Source: Dipetalonema caudispina (taxonomy: Eukaryota > Nematoda > Chromadorea > Rhabditida > Onchocercidae). From it: a DNA stretch of 64,000 nucleotides. Below, piece after piece: positions 45,564 through 59,400 of the stretch. Location: contig JABVXV010000036.1 in NCBI GenBank assembly GCA_013365325.1, positions 124,001-188,000 of the forward strand. Reading direction: 5' to 3'. How positions within the stretch are numbered: the first letter of the stretch is position 1; every line of letters begins with the position of its first letter. The notes beneath the pieces were generated by a model. It searched no databases. It was not told the origin of the DNA and saw only the letters and a list, made by a program, of their open reading frames with translations. The translations under genes and the position numbers were made by a program.

Positions 45564-46615
45564 TTAATTTATTTGGAGCAAATAATAACAATTAACAAAC
45601 CACTTTCGTTCCCACCACCAATCAGACATAGGTACGAACAATTCAGGCTTGTCGTAATTCATTTCTTCCAATGTTGGAATACCTAATTCATCCATGGTGG
45701 GTTTAATCTGGAAAACAGTACATTCGTATTGCTGAAGTATTCTGGAATCAGGAACTTAAGCAACTGGGATTACATAGTCAGAGAAGTGACAGTGCCTCCT
45801 GCTTATTACACTTCGAGGAGAAAGTTAATTTCAAGAAGCGAGAAACATAAAGCAAAGAAAAAGCTCCTCATCAATCCGGTGTTTCCCAGTAATTAATCTA
45901 CTGCTAAAGGAAAAAAGATACAAATCATGTGTACCTTATCCAATAACCATTTGTGAGTCCACCGTCTGAGAACACATTTTTCTTTCAAAGATTCAATAAA
46001 ACGTATGGCAAGTGCAAAATCGTTCACACGTCGACAAGCTCGTAAAACAGCATCGCAAATATCAGGATCAGGAATCATATCCAGTTCGTGTAAGTCTTGC
46101 ATAGCTATAAAACAACAAGAAGTAATCAGAGTAACATTAATCAATCTGAACTATTTTGTGAAGATATTCTGACTAGTAGCTTACCTCCTCGCAAAAAGAA
46201 ACCATCGATGTTTGGATCGTTAAAGATATCTAAGTAGTGTTGGTCGAGACCTGCAATTTGAATTCTAAAAGACATCATATTTCGTTCTTGAGTTCAATAT
46301 TTGTGCTTTAATTTTCTGACTGAATATTAAAGTATGTGACACATTTTTAGATCTAGAGAAATAAAAAAAAATTGTTAAGACACCACAATTTCTACCTTAT
46401 ACGTTAACCTTCTTGAGGACTCAAATTTCGATAAAAAGCAAAACTTTATAACGAATATATAGTTCATATATAAATATGGAAATGAAAAAGTTTTCACGTT
46501 TGTCTTCAGCATCCGCAAAAAATTTGCCATTCCGAACGGAAGTGGTGGCAATTTGACGTACCAAATACGGTTTCGTTGTAACAGCCTTACTTACAAGATG
46601 AGCAAGAGCTAACAT
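45564..46615 (-). CDS. COX5A: cytochrome c oxidase subunit Va (COX5A)
   Basis: Four exons encode 165 residues: 46498-46615, 46185-46250, 45935-46104, 45564-45707. This is a nuclear-encoded, matrix-side structural subunit of respiratory complex IV. The N-terminus (MLALAHLVSKAVTTKPYLVR) is basic and hydrophobic, like a mitochondrial presequence. DQHYLDIFNDPNIDGFFLRG and VLRACRRVNDFALAIRFIE match the COX5A core, and PTMDELGIPTLEEM matches its conserved end. A C-terminal extension rich in Trp (DWWWERKWF) goes beyond the human end and may be nematode-specific. The frame is open a few codons upstream but without an ATG. An acceptor 10 nt before the chosen ATG supports this start. Confidence 0.93.
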
Positions 46616-46625
46616 TTCTTTCAAT

Positions 46626-46636
46626 CTACAAATATT
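46626..46636 (-). promoter_or_regulatory. probable trans-splice acceptor of COX5A
   Basis: AAAATATTTGTAG on the minus strand ends 10 nt before the COX5A ATG. Confidence 0.55.
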
Positions 46637-47290
46637 TTAAACAAACTTAATTACCATAAATTAAGTGAAAATACTATCAATATAACGAAATCATAACAAT
46701 TAAACTTTAGACCGCCTTATATAATTGGGAGCGCATTTCTTTTACTAGCAGTAGAAAGATAACTATCTCTCATCACTTGATCTTCTAAATTTCAAAAAGA
46801 TATCTCGGGGATGTACGTTAATGGAGAGATATGAATCCTTGTGGAATCTCGGGAGGAACAATACTTCACCTACCAACAGAGTAATATAGCATATTCCCGA
46901 TACCAAATACAAGCTCCCGTTATCTCCTAGACAAATTTAGAAATTGCGGCCAGTGTTACTTGAAAGTTCTCGAAATGCAATTCTGTTTCACATCTGTTCA
47001 TACAACACCTACGAGATGGGTAGGATTTTCGCGGGTTATTTCAACTGTTACCGTTTTTTTTTTTTTTTTTTCCGGCTTCTTTCCTGATTAGCTTACGCAT
47101 AGATAATCAGTTTGAAGTAATGAATTTTAGCACATTGCTAATACAATTTTAAATTTCAAAAATGATTCATCTGTTGAGATTTAGTGCTTAATTTGTTATT
47201 CATCCATTTATCGTAATGATACTCAAAATGGTAGAACAAACTGTTTACAATTCATTTATTTCCTCTTCCTTCATTTCTTTTTCATTCAGA

Positions 47291-47313
47291 AATATATATA
47301 TATATATATATAT
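47291..47313 (+). repeat. (AT)n microsatellite
   Basis: Uninterrupted AT dinucleotides. Confidence 0.9.
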
Positions 47314-48138
47314 TTTAGAGAGAAAAATTAAATTAAAAAAGTAATAATCAAGTATGCGACACTTCTTCCTTTTACATGATGAACACAATTGATGCATTTT
47401 ATCTATCAATGGTACATGTAGAAAATAACGAATCATATGAATTTGTGAAAAAAACGAGTAATCCTATCGAATTTACCTAAATAGAGAATAATAATTCGAT
47501 CTTCTTTGGTTGAAGAAATTTACAATTCTGGATAGCTTTCTAGATCTTATCTACAATACTATATCTCATTTAAACGATACTGATATCAGAAAAGAGAATC
47601 TATTTCCTACAAATTAATTATGATATGGTATTATTTATTTTTTTTAAAATTTATTTCTAAAATTATACAATAATTCTTTTACCTCTATTAGTTATTAATT
47701 TAAATTATTGCTTAGAATTGAATTGTTTTTTTTTTTCTTCATATATTAAAACTATAAAATTATTTAGATATCGTATTTTTTTTTTTTTTTTAAAGAGTAA
47801 AATTTTCTATAAAATGTTTCAAGTAGTATATTATACTTAGTTAAAAAAAAATCATTGAACATTGATAATCTATCTTGATTTTAAAGATGAATAAGAGGAT
47901 GAAATAAGTAATACTTCTTATATTAGTTATAACATTACTGATTGTATAGGTTTAAATTGATGAATTCAAATTTTGAAAAATGTTAAATGAAGTATATGAA
48001 TGTGGAAAAGTGTCCCATTGATGGCTTATAGTCCATTAACATCCATCGTCCACTCATTCCATATAGGGTAGGGTAGGGAATTAATGTATGAACTATCTAA
48101 CCCTCTGTTCACTTACACAAAGATGTATCCCATCTGTC

Positions 48139-48143
<5 letters not shown>

Positions 48144-48189
<46 letters not shown>
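48144..48189 (+). repeat. (CA)n microsatellite, about 23 copies
   Basis: A 46-bp uninterrupted CA array, likely polymorphic. Confidence 0.95.
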
Positions 48190-48191
<2 letters not shown>

Positions 48192-48261
48192 TGATTGAGG
48201 GGAATTGTGTGATAATAATTGCAGAGTTATTGGATGAAATGAGAGTAGAAGGTATGACTAT

Positions 48262-48282
48262 AGAGAGAGAGAGAGAGAGAGA
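48262..48282 (+). repeat. (GA)n microsatellite
   Basis: Ten or so GA dinucleotides, about 70 bp after the CA array. Confidence 0.9.
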
Positions 48283-50520
48283 ATGTGTCACCCTTTAGTC
48301 ATCTATTTAGCTTTGCCAGATGACCCCACTCGACCTGACAACACATCAACCTTCACTCTATATAATAGTAAATGATAAGTCTCCTTCTAACTATTCATCC
48401 TCTTTCTTCTTATACCATTTTTGTTTTATTTTATTCACTCATTATGGATCATCTTGTTAATTTATTCCATTTAATGATAAAATTTTCATTACTTTATAAT
48501 TAAATATTTTCATTGAAATAATCTCTGTTATATCACTTATCATTGATTCAATAATAATTTCGTAAAAATTTTATTCATTTCATTAATTTTGTAATCTTTT
48601 TTGTATGATATCGAATGATTATCATTAAAATTTTCTTCACTAAAATCCTAATTATTTCACGAATAATTTCACAAAAGTTTTTTGACAATTAATTTTTATA
48701 TTAGTTAGAGAAAAGGTGAAGGAATGAAATTGAATGAAACTTAAATAATAGAAGAATGTGAAAGAGAAAGTATTACATTCTCAAATTTCCTTCGTTTGTT
48801 TACAGTTATACTTTTTTAAGTAAATAAATTGAATAATAGTATCAAATTAGCTTCGATGATTGTTACTAAAAGCTTCTACTCATTTATTTCATTAATGCTA
48901 TCATGTATAAATTTTAGCTTATATTAATTTTAATTCATTGATAAATTCTGCTAAATATTTACAATCATATTTTCTCCTTTCTAATAATTTATTTATTTCT
49001 CTTTAATGCTTTATCATTTTAATTAAATATAAAAATTCCCTTTAATATTACACTATCATTGGATGTATATTTTGCCAATAAAAAGTTTCAGCTTTTCTTT
49101 CTAATATATTCCAATGGTTAAGCTTAAGCTATATTTGACAATCATTATAAAGGAATGAAAATGATTTGTATTGCAATTAGTTACACCATTTCCGATACAT
49201 ATACTATTTAAACAATATATGTCAGTATGGAATTTTTGAATGTAAATTTTAAATGATTTCATTCATTAATGATTGTTGAACATGCAATGTTTCCTCATTT
49301 ATTGGATGATACGGGATACGAAAGGGTGGGATCAGTGTTGGATTTCCATTTATTTAATCTTGCAGAAAGCTTATTGGAATTATGAAACGATGAGTCATAA
49401 TGAACATTCTCCATCTTTTGCTCCTTCATTACGAACTATTTTAAATTCAAATTAAACCTCAATGTGACTAATAATGTATGTATTATGATGATTCATACTT
49501 TTAAAAATTATTCTAAAATGTATCGTAACATTTTATTTCAGAGATAATTTTGCAGTTAGTCACTTTGATTGAGTTTCAATTCAATTAGGAAATTTAAAAA
49601 TTCAGCAATATAATTCTTCTTTTGTTTTGCTTTTTTTTTTTAGTTAATAAAAATTTTCAAATCTAACATTCGTCTTTTTTTTTTTTTTTTTTTTTCTGCT
49701 ATAATTTCTAAAACTTACATTGTATTTGATATCTTTTTGAAATTCATTCTAAAACTATTTATAAAAATTGTACTTGCAGAGAATGCTTTGCATTTTTGTT
49801 CTTTTATGAATTTTATTGATATTCCATATAGTCAAAGATTTTTAGATGAATGAAATCGTATTATTATTTTTGAGAGAAATTTTAATAAAATTAATTTATT
49901 TCAAACTTAAATAGTTATTAGATAAGTATTATTAAAATTTTGCGATTTCATTTTTGTTAAGATTGCTCATCAAAAATCGCTTTTTCAGATTTAATACTTA
50001 TCTTATTTGTTAACTTATTTGAAATACACTATATGAAGACATACTTTTTTTTTATTGTTTCACAAAGAACAATTTTTTTGTTTTTGAAACAAAGGTTGTA
50101 CTTTAATATTTATGATGGTCGCTAAATGCAATCCTTCTAACCGACTTTCTTCATTGTTTTCGATTACAACCGATAATATATTCCACTCTTACTACACTTT
50201 ATATTATTTAGTCACTAAATATTATTACTCTATAAGCAATATTTGATTTCTGGATTTATGATCTAATTGTCTTCAGTTTATAAGATATTTGACTCAGAAA
50301 AATCAATATAGATAATTTATCGTTGACGAACAGTTAATCTTTCCATATAGAGTTTATGATTGAAATGTATTTCAGTTACTGCGAAGTGAATCAAAAGACT
50401 GGAGAAAACAAGTGATCTTTTATGTTGTATGAAAAGCGATGCTGGATCAGTATATCCATACATGCTACCGAATTTGGCGATCGTTTATGAAGTTATTTAT
50501 TTGTGCTGAATTGTATTACA

Positions 50521-53459
50521 ATGTTCCTGACGTCATGCTATTATTTCATTCTCATAGCAGTACTTCTTGCTGATTTTGCAGTTGCTGGTTCGAAAGGTTT
50601 ATTTTTCTGTCAATATCGGAAGCATTTGATAAAGTTGCATTAATACGTTAATTTCCGAATATATGCATAGAATTTTTCTGAATTCTTTAAATGAGTTGGC
50701 TTATCTCTGTTAATGAATAGTTTTTTTAGTGAACCGAAACACAATGTTAAATTTAACTGGAACTTCTAAATCTGCTTATTTTTTATAACTGTTTGGATAT
50801 TACGTTTTTCATCATTTTAGTTCAAATTACCAATAGTTCGTAGTAAAAATATGTAAATTTTTGTATTTTTTTTCCATCTTCAAAAGTAATTTATCAAATA
50901 TTTCGAGAAAGACTCTGTTTTTCTTCCATTTTTCTTGTGTTTGTAATAAACCTTTATTTAATGTTATGGATTTTCAGACCAACTTCGACATCTGGCTACC
51001 AATAAAGATTTTATTAGTAGGCTTGCAGAAGGGGAGTTTGAGGTGGTCCATCCATTCCAGATTCGAGATAAGAACGACCGTATCGGTATTGACACTAGGT
51101 CAATTTTTTTCTTTCCATTGTAGCGTATTTTATTTTCACTTTTTTCTAGTTTGATTTCGGATTTTGCTTGTCGTATTTGCAGTGCAAAATACATTCAAAA
51201 TACTATTGCAGGAATCACTATTTAAATGGAAGTGTTCATTACAAGCAAGTTACTATTGTTATTCGTAGTACTGTTGTGAATCGTTTAAAACTGCTATTGG
51301 GTCTTAATGAGTTGTTATTCATTAATGGAACCGATTTTCGGAAAGTGAGTTCAAAGAAATCCTCTTGCCACTTTTTTAAGTAATTGTAAAGTGAAAGTTT
51401 CATCTTCTCCAGTGATGGATGGCTTTCTTGTTGAATGTCCTATTCGCTCTAATTTTTCTATTGTCTTGGAGTGTAATATATTACACTGGATTAAAATGCA
51501 AAATTACGCTTATCTTGCTCTTTAATTAATATCATTTTTCGTTGGACGTTAATTGTCGCCGCAAACGGTTTTTTTCTTGAATGATAGCAGTGAGAATTTA
51601 AAATGCAAGCATGTGTAATAAAGTTTTTCTAACCAAGACATGTTTCGGACTCAGATTTCGATCCTGATCAAAGAGTGTTTGATTTTGATTCGATAGGTTA
51701 TAGGCTACAAGGATGAGATAGAGAGAATGCCAAAGGGAACAAAGAGTAACTTTGAGAATGAGGAGAAAAAAGCATTGTTACTATAACTAAAGTATCTCTT
51801 GCTGATCTAACGAATATTTTTGTTTTGTTTTAAATTCTCATTGCTTGGATCTTAAAATTCGAAGTTAATTTAAAGGTCATTCAGGGAACTTCCTAATCCA
51901 TATCTGACAAAATTACAGACTGTTATTCTTTCAGCTTGATGATGGTGGAAATATCCCGATCAGTAGGCAAGTTGAAAATTGCTACTATCAAGGCACTGTA
52001 AACGGTGAAGAAGCATCATTTGTGGCGTTATCAACGTGTAATGGTTTGCGGTAATTTTTTACTATCTTATAGTATAAATCATCGGTCTCTCAAGCTTATG
52101 TTTTGAAAATGTTTGTTCTGAAACGAAATTTTCACTACGTAGAAGGAGAAAAGTGGAAGAGGGACGAGGAGAGAGGGAAGGAGAAAAGATTAGGGTCATT
52201 ATTTCAAAGATTCCCGGAAGAGTTTTTCAATTTCCAGTGGTATAATTGCTTTCGATAATGGTTCAGCCTACGGCATATGGCCCTTAGATGGTGGTGATCG
52301 AGGTCGTCGTCATCCACATGTTTTGTATCGTACAAAGTGGTCCCAATCTGCTTCGTGTGGTAATCAAGTTGGAGAAGATTCGAAGCAGTCTCAAAAGGTT
52401 TGTTTGTAGTTCTTCTGAATTTTTTATGTTTTTAAAATCTCAAAATGAAATAAATAACTCTGGCTTAAAATTTGCTTTTTATACTGTATAACTGTTATTT
52501 TAATTTGCTGTAATGCCAACAGTGTTTTAGTTTTCGAAGCGTGATGTCACAAAACAAACAAAGTTCGTCGAATTGGCTGTGATTGGTGATTACTCTTTTG
52601 TAAGTTTTACGGTTATCCTGGATTCTGTACTTTATTTCTTTTTCTATTAGTTTATTTCTATTAGTGTAAAAAGTCAAAAAAAGTTGGCAAAACTATATGG
52701 TTTCCTTTGTTTGCATGAAGATTCTAAATAAAATTTTACAATTTTGTTGTAGATGAAAAAGCACGATTTGCACGAAGAAGAGGGTACTGCATTCATCTTG
52801 GAAGCTATCAATATTGCTGACTACGTAAGTTTTCCACAGTGAAGATTTATCATGTTGGGACCAATGATTCTATATAGATTAACGAGAATAAATTTGAATG
52901 TCACCTCTTATTTCTTAGGAAATAGTCGATAAATTAACATTAGTTATGACTGATTGGGAAATTTTTATTTCAGGAATTTTTCGTGAAAGATAATGTTTGA
53001 ACTAATATACATTCAAAAAATTCCTCTTAACAGCTGCATATGTAAATATTTCGAAAAACTTGGCATAAAATGCTTACTCTATGTTAGAAGATACAAAAGT
53101 AGTTCTTTTTTTGCTCTTTTTATGCCCAAAATAACTGGTTGGGCATCGGAGGAAGAACTATTCAGTTTAAGCAAACCTAGCTGATACCTTTCAGATATGT
53201 TAATCGTTAAATAATATTTAATTAAAGTTTATGTCTCACCTCAATTAAATATCGTTTAATGATTGTCATAGCAAATGGAGAACAATGAAATTTGCAAATG
53301 TGATGTTACTAACAATAAAATTCCTAAATAGGTTATTTCAAATCGTTTAATGCTAATTATTAGTCTCATTCATTTATCATAACACTAGTAGAATGCCAGT
53401 TTATGACTACATAGAAGTGAAGAGATATCTTTTCCATAGATCTTATTACGTATATACTA

Positions 53460-53490
<31 letters not shown>

Positions 53491-56400
53491 ATTGTCATTA
53501 TTATTGTTATTGATTAATTAATTGTTAATTATTGAGTATTACTATTTTTATTATTATTTTTATTATTATGCGAATATAGAAAAAAAAGTATCAGTGTATA
53601 GGACAAATCATATAATTTTGGCATACGTTCAAGAGGAAATGACCATCTGCTCAGTCATCCTTCCGACAATGTCTCACTAATTTAAAGCGGTATCTTAAAA
53701 GGAAACTCTTTCCTTTTCTCTTTACTATTCTCTCTCTCTCTCATCCTCTTTTTGATTCCTTTCTTTCGCGTGTTTTTTTATAAAGAGTTGCGGCTATATT
53801 CTCTTTCTATTACGAAAGGGTTAATTGTCCTTTTCTTCTTTTTTTTTTTTGCTTTTTTTTTGCCAGCGCTGCTAATTTATTCTTTCCTCAATCATTGCAA
53901 AGCAGTTGAAATCAGTCTTTGAAGCCACCGATTTTAAAATTCTGAAATTTTCACTTCTTTAGTCTGCGATTATTAAAGAGGGGATGTTCCCAAATCTTCT
54001 AACTTTTATTACCCTTTTACTGATAATTTTTGTCTTACATTTTTTGATGTTCCTACATCACTTCTGTGAAGCATCTCTAAGTTCCCACTTTGTTTTAGTC
54101 AATTTATGTATTTCTTATCAATGCCCAATCTTGAATATTTTAATACCTTTTTGCTTGATTCTGTATATTCCTAATTAGAGATATTCTATCTTTTGTTCAT
54201 TTGCTACTGCCACTATTTTTTACAGATGTTTTCACGTGATTTAAATATTCGATTGAGTGTTGTTTATTTGGAAGAATGGATGGATAAATCACGAATTGAT
54301 TATCATGAAGATATTGAGAGGACATTAAGCAATGCTGTGGAATATGTCACTGGTCATATTTATCATATTGGTTAGTCATAATTTTTTCTAGGACATAATC
54401 TTTTCAATTTTAATATAGACCATCCTTCGAACTTGAATCTAAACAGAAGATAATTTATGACTTGATTTAATTCTTTTGTAAATAATTTTTTATGTGTTGA
54501 GTTTTATTAATTTTAGTTAAAGATTCTTCAATGATATTCACATCAGCAAACTTTGTCAAAGACGAAGTGATGACCAGCACTTCTGGAAGCATTTGTTCAC
54601 CACGTGCAACTGGTTTGGTTACGGTAAGATTTTTAAAACTGAATTTCGGATTGAAACTAGACGTAGACTTAGCTTTGTTATCTTTCTGTTGTTTTATAGA
54701 AGATTTGATTACTGCCAAGTAATAGAGTTGTTCAAGTTAAATTTAAGGCTGTGGACACGTACACAGCGCATGATACGGGTCAGTTAATTGCTCATAATCT
54801 GGCTCATATCATGGGAATGGATCATGATTCTCCAGATTGCACATGCGATTTCATCAACACCTGCATTATGCATAAGCAAGCAGGGTAAGTTTAGCCATAG
54901 TAACCAATTGGCTAACACCTTTTTGATTGATCGGCAATAAAACTTATACTTGAATTTTATGCAAATTCTCGAACTGTTGCATATTTACCACAGAAAACTC
55001 TTCACACATTTCCTTATTCTCATTCACTCTACAGTACTCCAAAATTTGGATGATGAGGATGGTTTTGAAAAAAATCTTCTCTAGTTAATCAAATCTTTCA
55101 GTTGATGACTCAATATGCATCTCACTGGAAGAATAAAAATTAAGATTTGAGGATAGTAATTAATCTGCATATGCATAATTTATGATGGGTGTATAAATGT
55201 GCCCATCAGTTTTAGAGACCATTACGAATTGAGTATTATGGATATGCCCTCCATCCCGAGGGGTTTGCTTCAATCAGATAAGGAAGCCTTCAGTGCTGTC
55301 TTGTGTATCATAAAGGACGATTCATCAGATTGCGACAGCTCGTTGCTGTTGTCTGACAGCCTCAAAGATTGTTGACTAGTGCTAGATCGTCATGAAGCAA
55401 AGCATTCCCGCTGTTGTAAAAATGCTAATTTGAATTGTGAAATGATAAATTTGTTTGAAATGAGGGGAACGAAGCCAAATTCAAAGAGGAATTATCAAGT
55501 ATAGGGATCTGACAAAGATATCGCAAGTGGATTATTGGTCTGAACCGAGAAGGTAGCTAATATACGCGGTGAAAGTAGTACTGAGTCAATATTGGGAGAA
55601 AATGAACTAATGTGTGTCAGTCTATGATTGCTCACTCGGAGGAGCACAACGAAAATCCATGCGACGTTGATGAATGCTGAATATGACTGAATTATCCAGC
55701 AATAAATGGAACGAATATAAATTTTGAAAAAAATGAGCAACATGATAAATATGAGGGAAATGAAATAACAAATATACTGAAAATCCATTTCTGTTGTTTA
55801 TTATAGTACAGTATAGGCAATCACTGATTTGGAACTATTTTCAGGAATATTGGGTCACCATTTTTATGGCAATTCTCGAAATGTAGTATAGCAAGAATGC
55901 ATAGTGTATTACAATCTGGACATTTGCAGTGCTTGTTGAATAAACCATTGCAAGTAAGCATTTATTGCTTCATTTTTTCTCATGCCAGATATTGCAAAAT
56001 TACGAGGGTTATAATCAGCGAGCATCTTCTTACTATGATTTTTAAAACTTTGAATTGGTGATTGCTCGACTTTGTGAAATAGTTCACTCTTTTGCTGACT
56101 ACTTTGCCCGTTATAATACATGAGAGATGATTAGATTGTTCAATATATTATTGACAGCGTTGATAATTTGTTGATCGATTTTATTTTAAGTTGGTTTTAT
56201 AAAGATTTCGAGCAGCATAAAGATTTGAAGTTAATGAAAAGAAACAGAGATAAAAATGATTAAAAGTACTAGACAGTTTTTTTTATTTGTGGACTTCTAT
56301 TGTTTTATTATGAAATTTCGTCTTGTTTTACATTCATATTTGAAAAATAATTCTTGACGTTTTTCTAACTTTTAGATAGAAATATTTCTGATCATTTTTA

Positions 56401-59400
56401 CAGGCGTCAACACTGCAACAATGTGGTAACGGTATTATTGATGATGAGGAGGAGTGTGATTGTGGACTGCGGGAGCAGTGCCTCGATCCATGCTGTGATC
56501 CATTAACATGTACTCTTCGAGCTCATGCTCATTGTGCCTCTCATCAGGCATGTTGTCATCGTTGCCAAGTGAGCTTTCCTTGCGGTTTTTCAAAATTTTT
56601 TAGTTTTAACAACTGGTAACTTAACAAACATATGCATTAAGCAGCTGGTTTAATAGCTGATATCATAAGTTTCTTCAAAAAAGCATAAACAGACCGGCTG
56701 GAGAGAATGACCGATTTGTTGTAGTAGCCTTGCTTTCATGTACTGCTAGATTTTGAAATTTACAAAACATTCTCTTTAATTTTAGAAAAAAATTTGATAA
56801 ACACATTGTAGTTACGACCGACAGGGCATGTATGTAGACCGGCAAGATCAGTATGCGATGTTGCTGAAATGTGTACTGGAGATGATGGTGATTGTCCGGA
56901 TGATGGATACCTGATTGATGGTACCATATGTGGCATTAGCGGACAGTGTTGGAAAGGAAACTGTTCAGATATTGAACAACAGTGTCGCGATCTTTGGGGT
57001 TCGGGTAAGTTCTTTATATTTTCTTAGAAGAAAAAATAGGGAAGAAATTACAACAGGAAACTTAGGTGTATTAAAATACTTATATGAATTTTCAAAAAAT
57101 TAAATCAACATTACTTTCATTACAATCAATATAATTTACCTGCTGAACGAGAACTTTCTTGAAAGGAACTGTCGATATGAGCTGTGAAACTCTTCCACTT
57201 AATCAAACATTGTCTGCAGTTGGGAAATTAATGAACTAGTGCAAATGTTCTTAAAAAAAAAAAAAGAATGAGCATTTTTAGATGCAGCAACGGCGGATGA
57301 ACACTGTTATGAACGTAATAGGCTCGGTCTGGAATATGGAAACTGTGGCACAGATCGAGATGGGATGTACAGGAAATGTGCAGTGGAAAATGTACACTGT
57401 GGAACATTGCATTGTCAAGGAGGTTTTCAAACTCCTGTGGATTTAAAGCTTAATTCATTCAATCTCCAGTTTCTACATGAAACTAAACAAATACAGTGCA
57501 AGTATGTATTGGATACAATTTTTCACGAATTTTAGAAGCCCATTAAGATTGAATCGACCTTATTTAACGATCCTTTGTTCACTTTTCATCTTCTAAAATG
57601 CACAATTACAGTTCAAAAATACTTATTTTTTTCCTTTTGTTCTACACTTATAATTATTGCGAATATCACTGAATGATCCTATTCCATGTCTCCCATTACT
57701 TATCTTACTTTATTCAGAAAACAGATTGTCTCAATGGTATTTTTCAAAAGGTCTCATTTTTGAAATATAGTAAAGGAACTAATATCACTGCTTTCAATCT
57801 TTGTGAATATATTAAGCGGATGTAAAAAAACCTTATTTACCATTTGATTGCGCTATGGAATGCGTTTAGTGTTTATAACAATAACATGGAGAAAATGTTC
57901 AGACAAAGGAGCCTTTTCCAAAAAAGTATTCATTGTAATGAGTCTAATGCTCAATTAATATTCATTTTTAATGTTCAAAAAACATTTGTTTAGGATGGTT
58001 ACAAATCTCGATGTTGGCGTGGTTATGGACGGGAGCAGTTGCGGCTCCGGAAAAGTTTGTGTTCAAGGGATTTGTTCACCTCTTGTTCAGGTTTCACCAC
58101 CTGTGCACTGTCCAAGCAATAATCTTGCCTATCAATGTTCGGGACACGGAGTAAATTTTCCCGTCTTAAACTGATGTTGTTTGTCAGAAAGTCATTCAAA
58201 TTTTTTAATTTACGTTTTGAATATAGATAGTATCAACTACTTTTTTTATTTGGTTATAATCTAGAAAAATTGATTCCGACAGTTTAGGATTGCACAACTA
58301 CACGACGGTGTCTATGTTATAACGGTTGGATGGGTACAGCTTGTGACACCAAAACAAATATTACTCATTCCACAACTATTGCACCATCAGATGTTTCTCA
58401 TTTCAGCGATATCTTCATTCCATCATTTACAGGTAAATTATTTCATTTCGAATTTTGTATTTGGGTTGTACTTGTGAGATACTAATGCAATTAGTTCAAT
58501 TGGAAATTAATTTTGATTCTTACGATTCTCTTTCCATTTACCATAATAAATTTTCCAATTCTTTTTCATCAAATGTTAATTCATATTTCATTGTAATTAA
58601 TAATTGTGACAAGCAATGTCACAAAAGAGGAATTTTCTGTATAAATTTGTCAAGTAAGAGTCAGTAAATTTCCGTATGTTTGTCCTGTTTTAATGCGTCT
58701 AAAGCCTATTAGTGAATTGAGTAATTGGGACTCGCTTTTCATTTCAGCAAATATTTTTAATCAGTCGTAATTTCGTTCTATCTTAATTCGTATTTTGATT
58801 TTAGGAAGCCATACGTTGAATACTACAACCCTACTTATTATTCTTCTTATTGTTGGCATATTGCTTCTACTACTTTTAATTTGCCTCTTATTTTGTTATC
58901 GGTAAGTTCTTTTTCGAGTGGTTATCTTCGCTATTCAATGGTCGAAAAATTTTTTCACTAATTTTGTTTTTCAGGCGACAAAGTGAGATTGAGTTTTCTT
59001 CACCGGCAGATGAAAAGTTGAACGAAAGTCTTCCAGAAAATACACATCGAGCTATAAAATTTGGTAGTATGCCAAGCTATCGGTAAATTTCTTTTGCTAT
59101 CTTCAGTTCCTAGACTTGAGGGTGTTGAATGCTTTGCTTTCATTGTACTTACTGAAAGTAACATTTTAAGTATTACTTTTGTTTTCATATAATAGCATAA
59201 TTTTTAGTGAGGAAAAAAGGAAAAGGAAAAAAGATAAGCATGTTTATGATGCGTTACAAAGGATCAACGAAGCAATTGATGAACGGGATAGCGCATCCAT
59301 GAAATCGCGTGAATCTGGTAGTACAGGTCATGAAAATAACGGGGCTTTACCAGTAAATAGAAACTGTATGGAATATGATCCAAGAGAGGATATCGTTACG

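Larger units (their letters stand above)
46637..50520. other. divergent intergenic region between COX5A and the ADAM gene
   Basis: No convincing coding segment. It holds an (AT)n tract at 47291-47313, a (CA)n array at 48144-48189, a (GA)n tract at 48262-48282 and several poly-T tracts. Promoters of COX5A (leftward) and the ADAM gene (rightward) should lie here. Confidence 0.5.

Noticed and set aside
54593..54787. 64-codon frame through the start of ADAM exon 10
   Set aside because: It is in the wrong frame. The frame containing HNLAHIMGMDHD, entered at the TTTAAG acceptor before 54748, is the real one.
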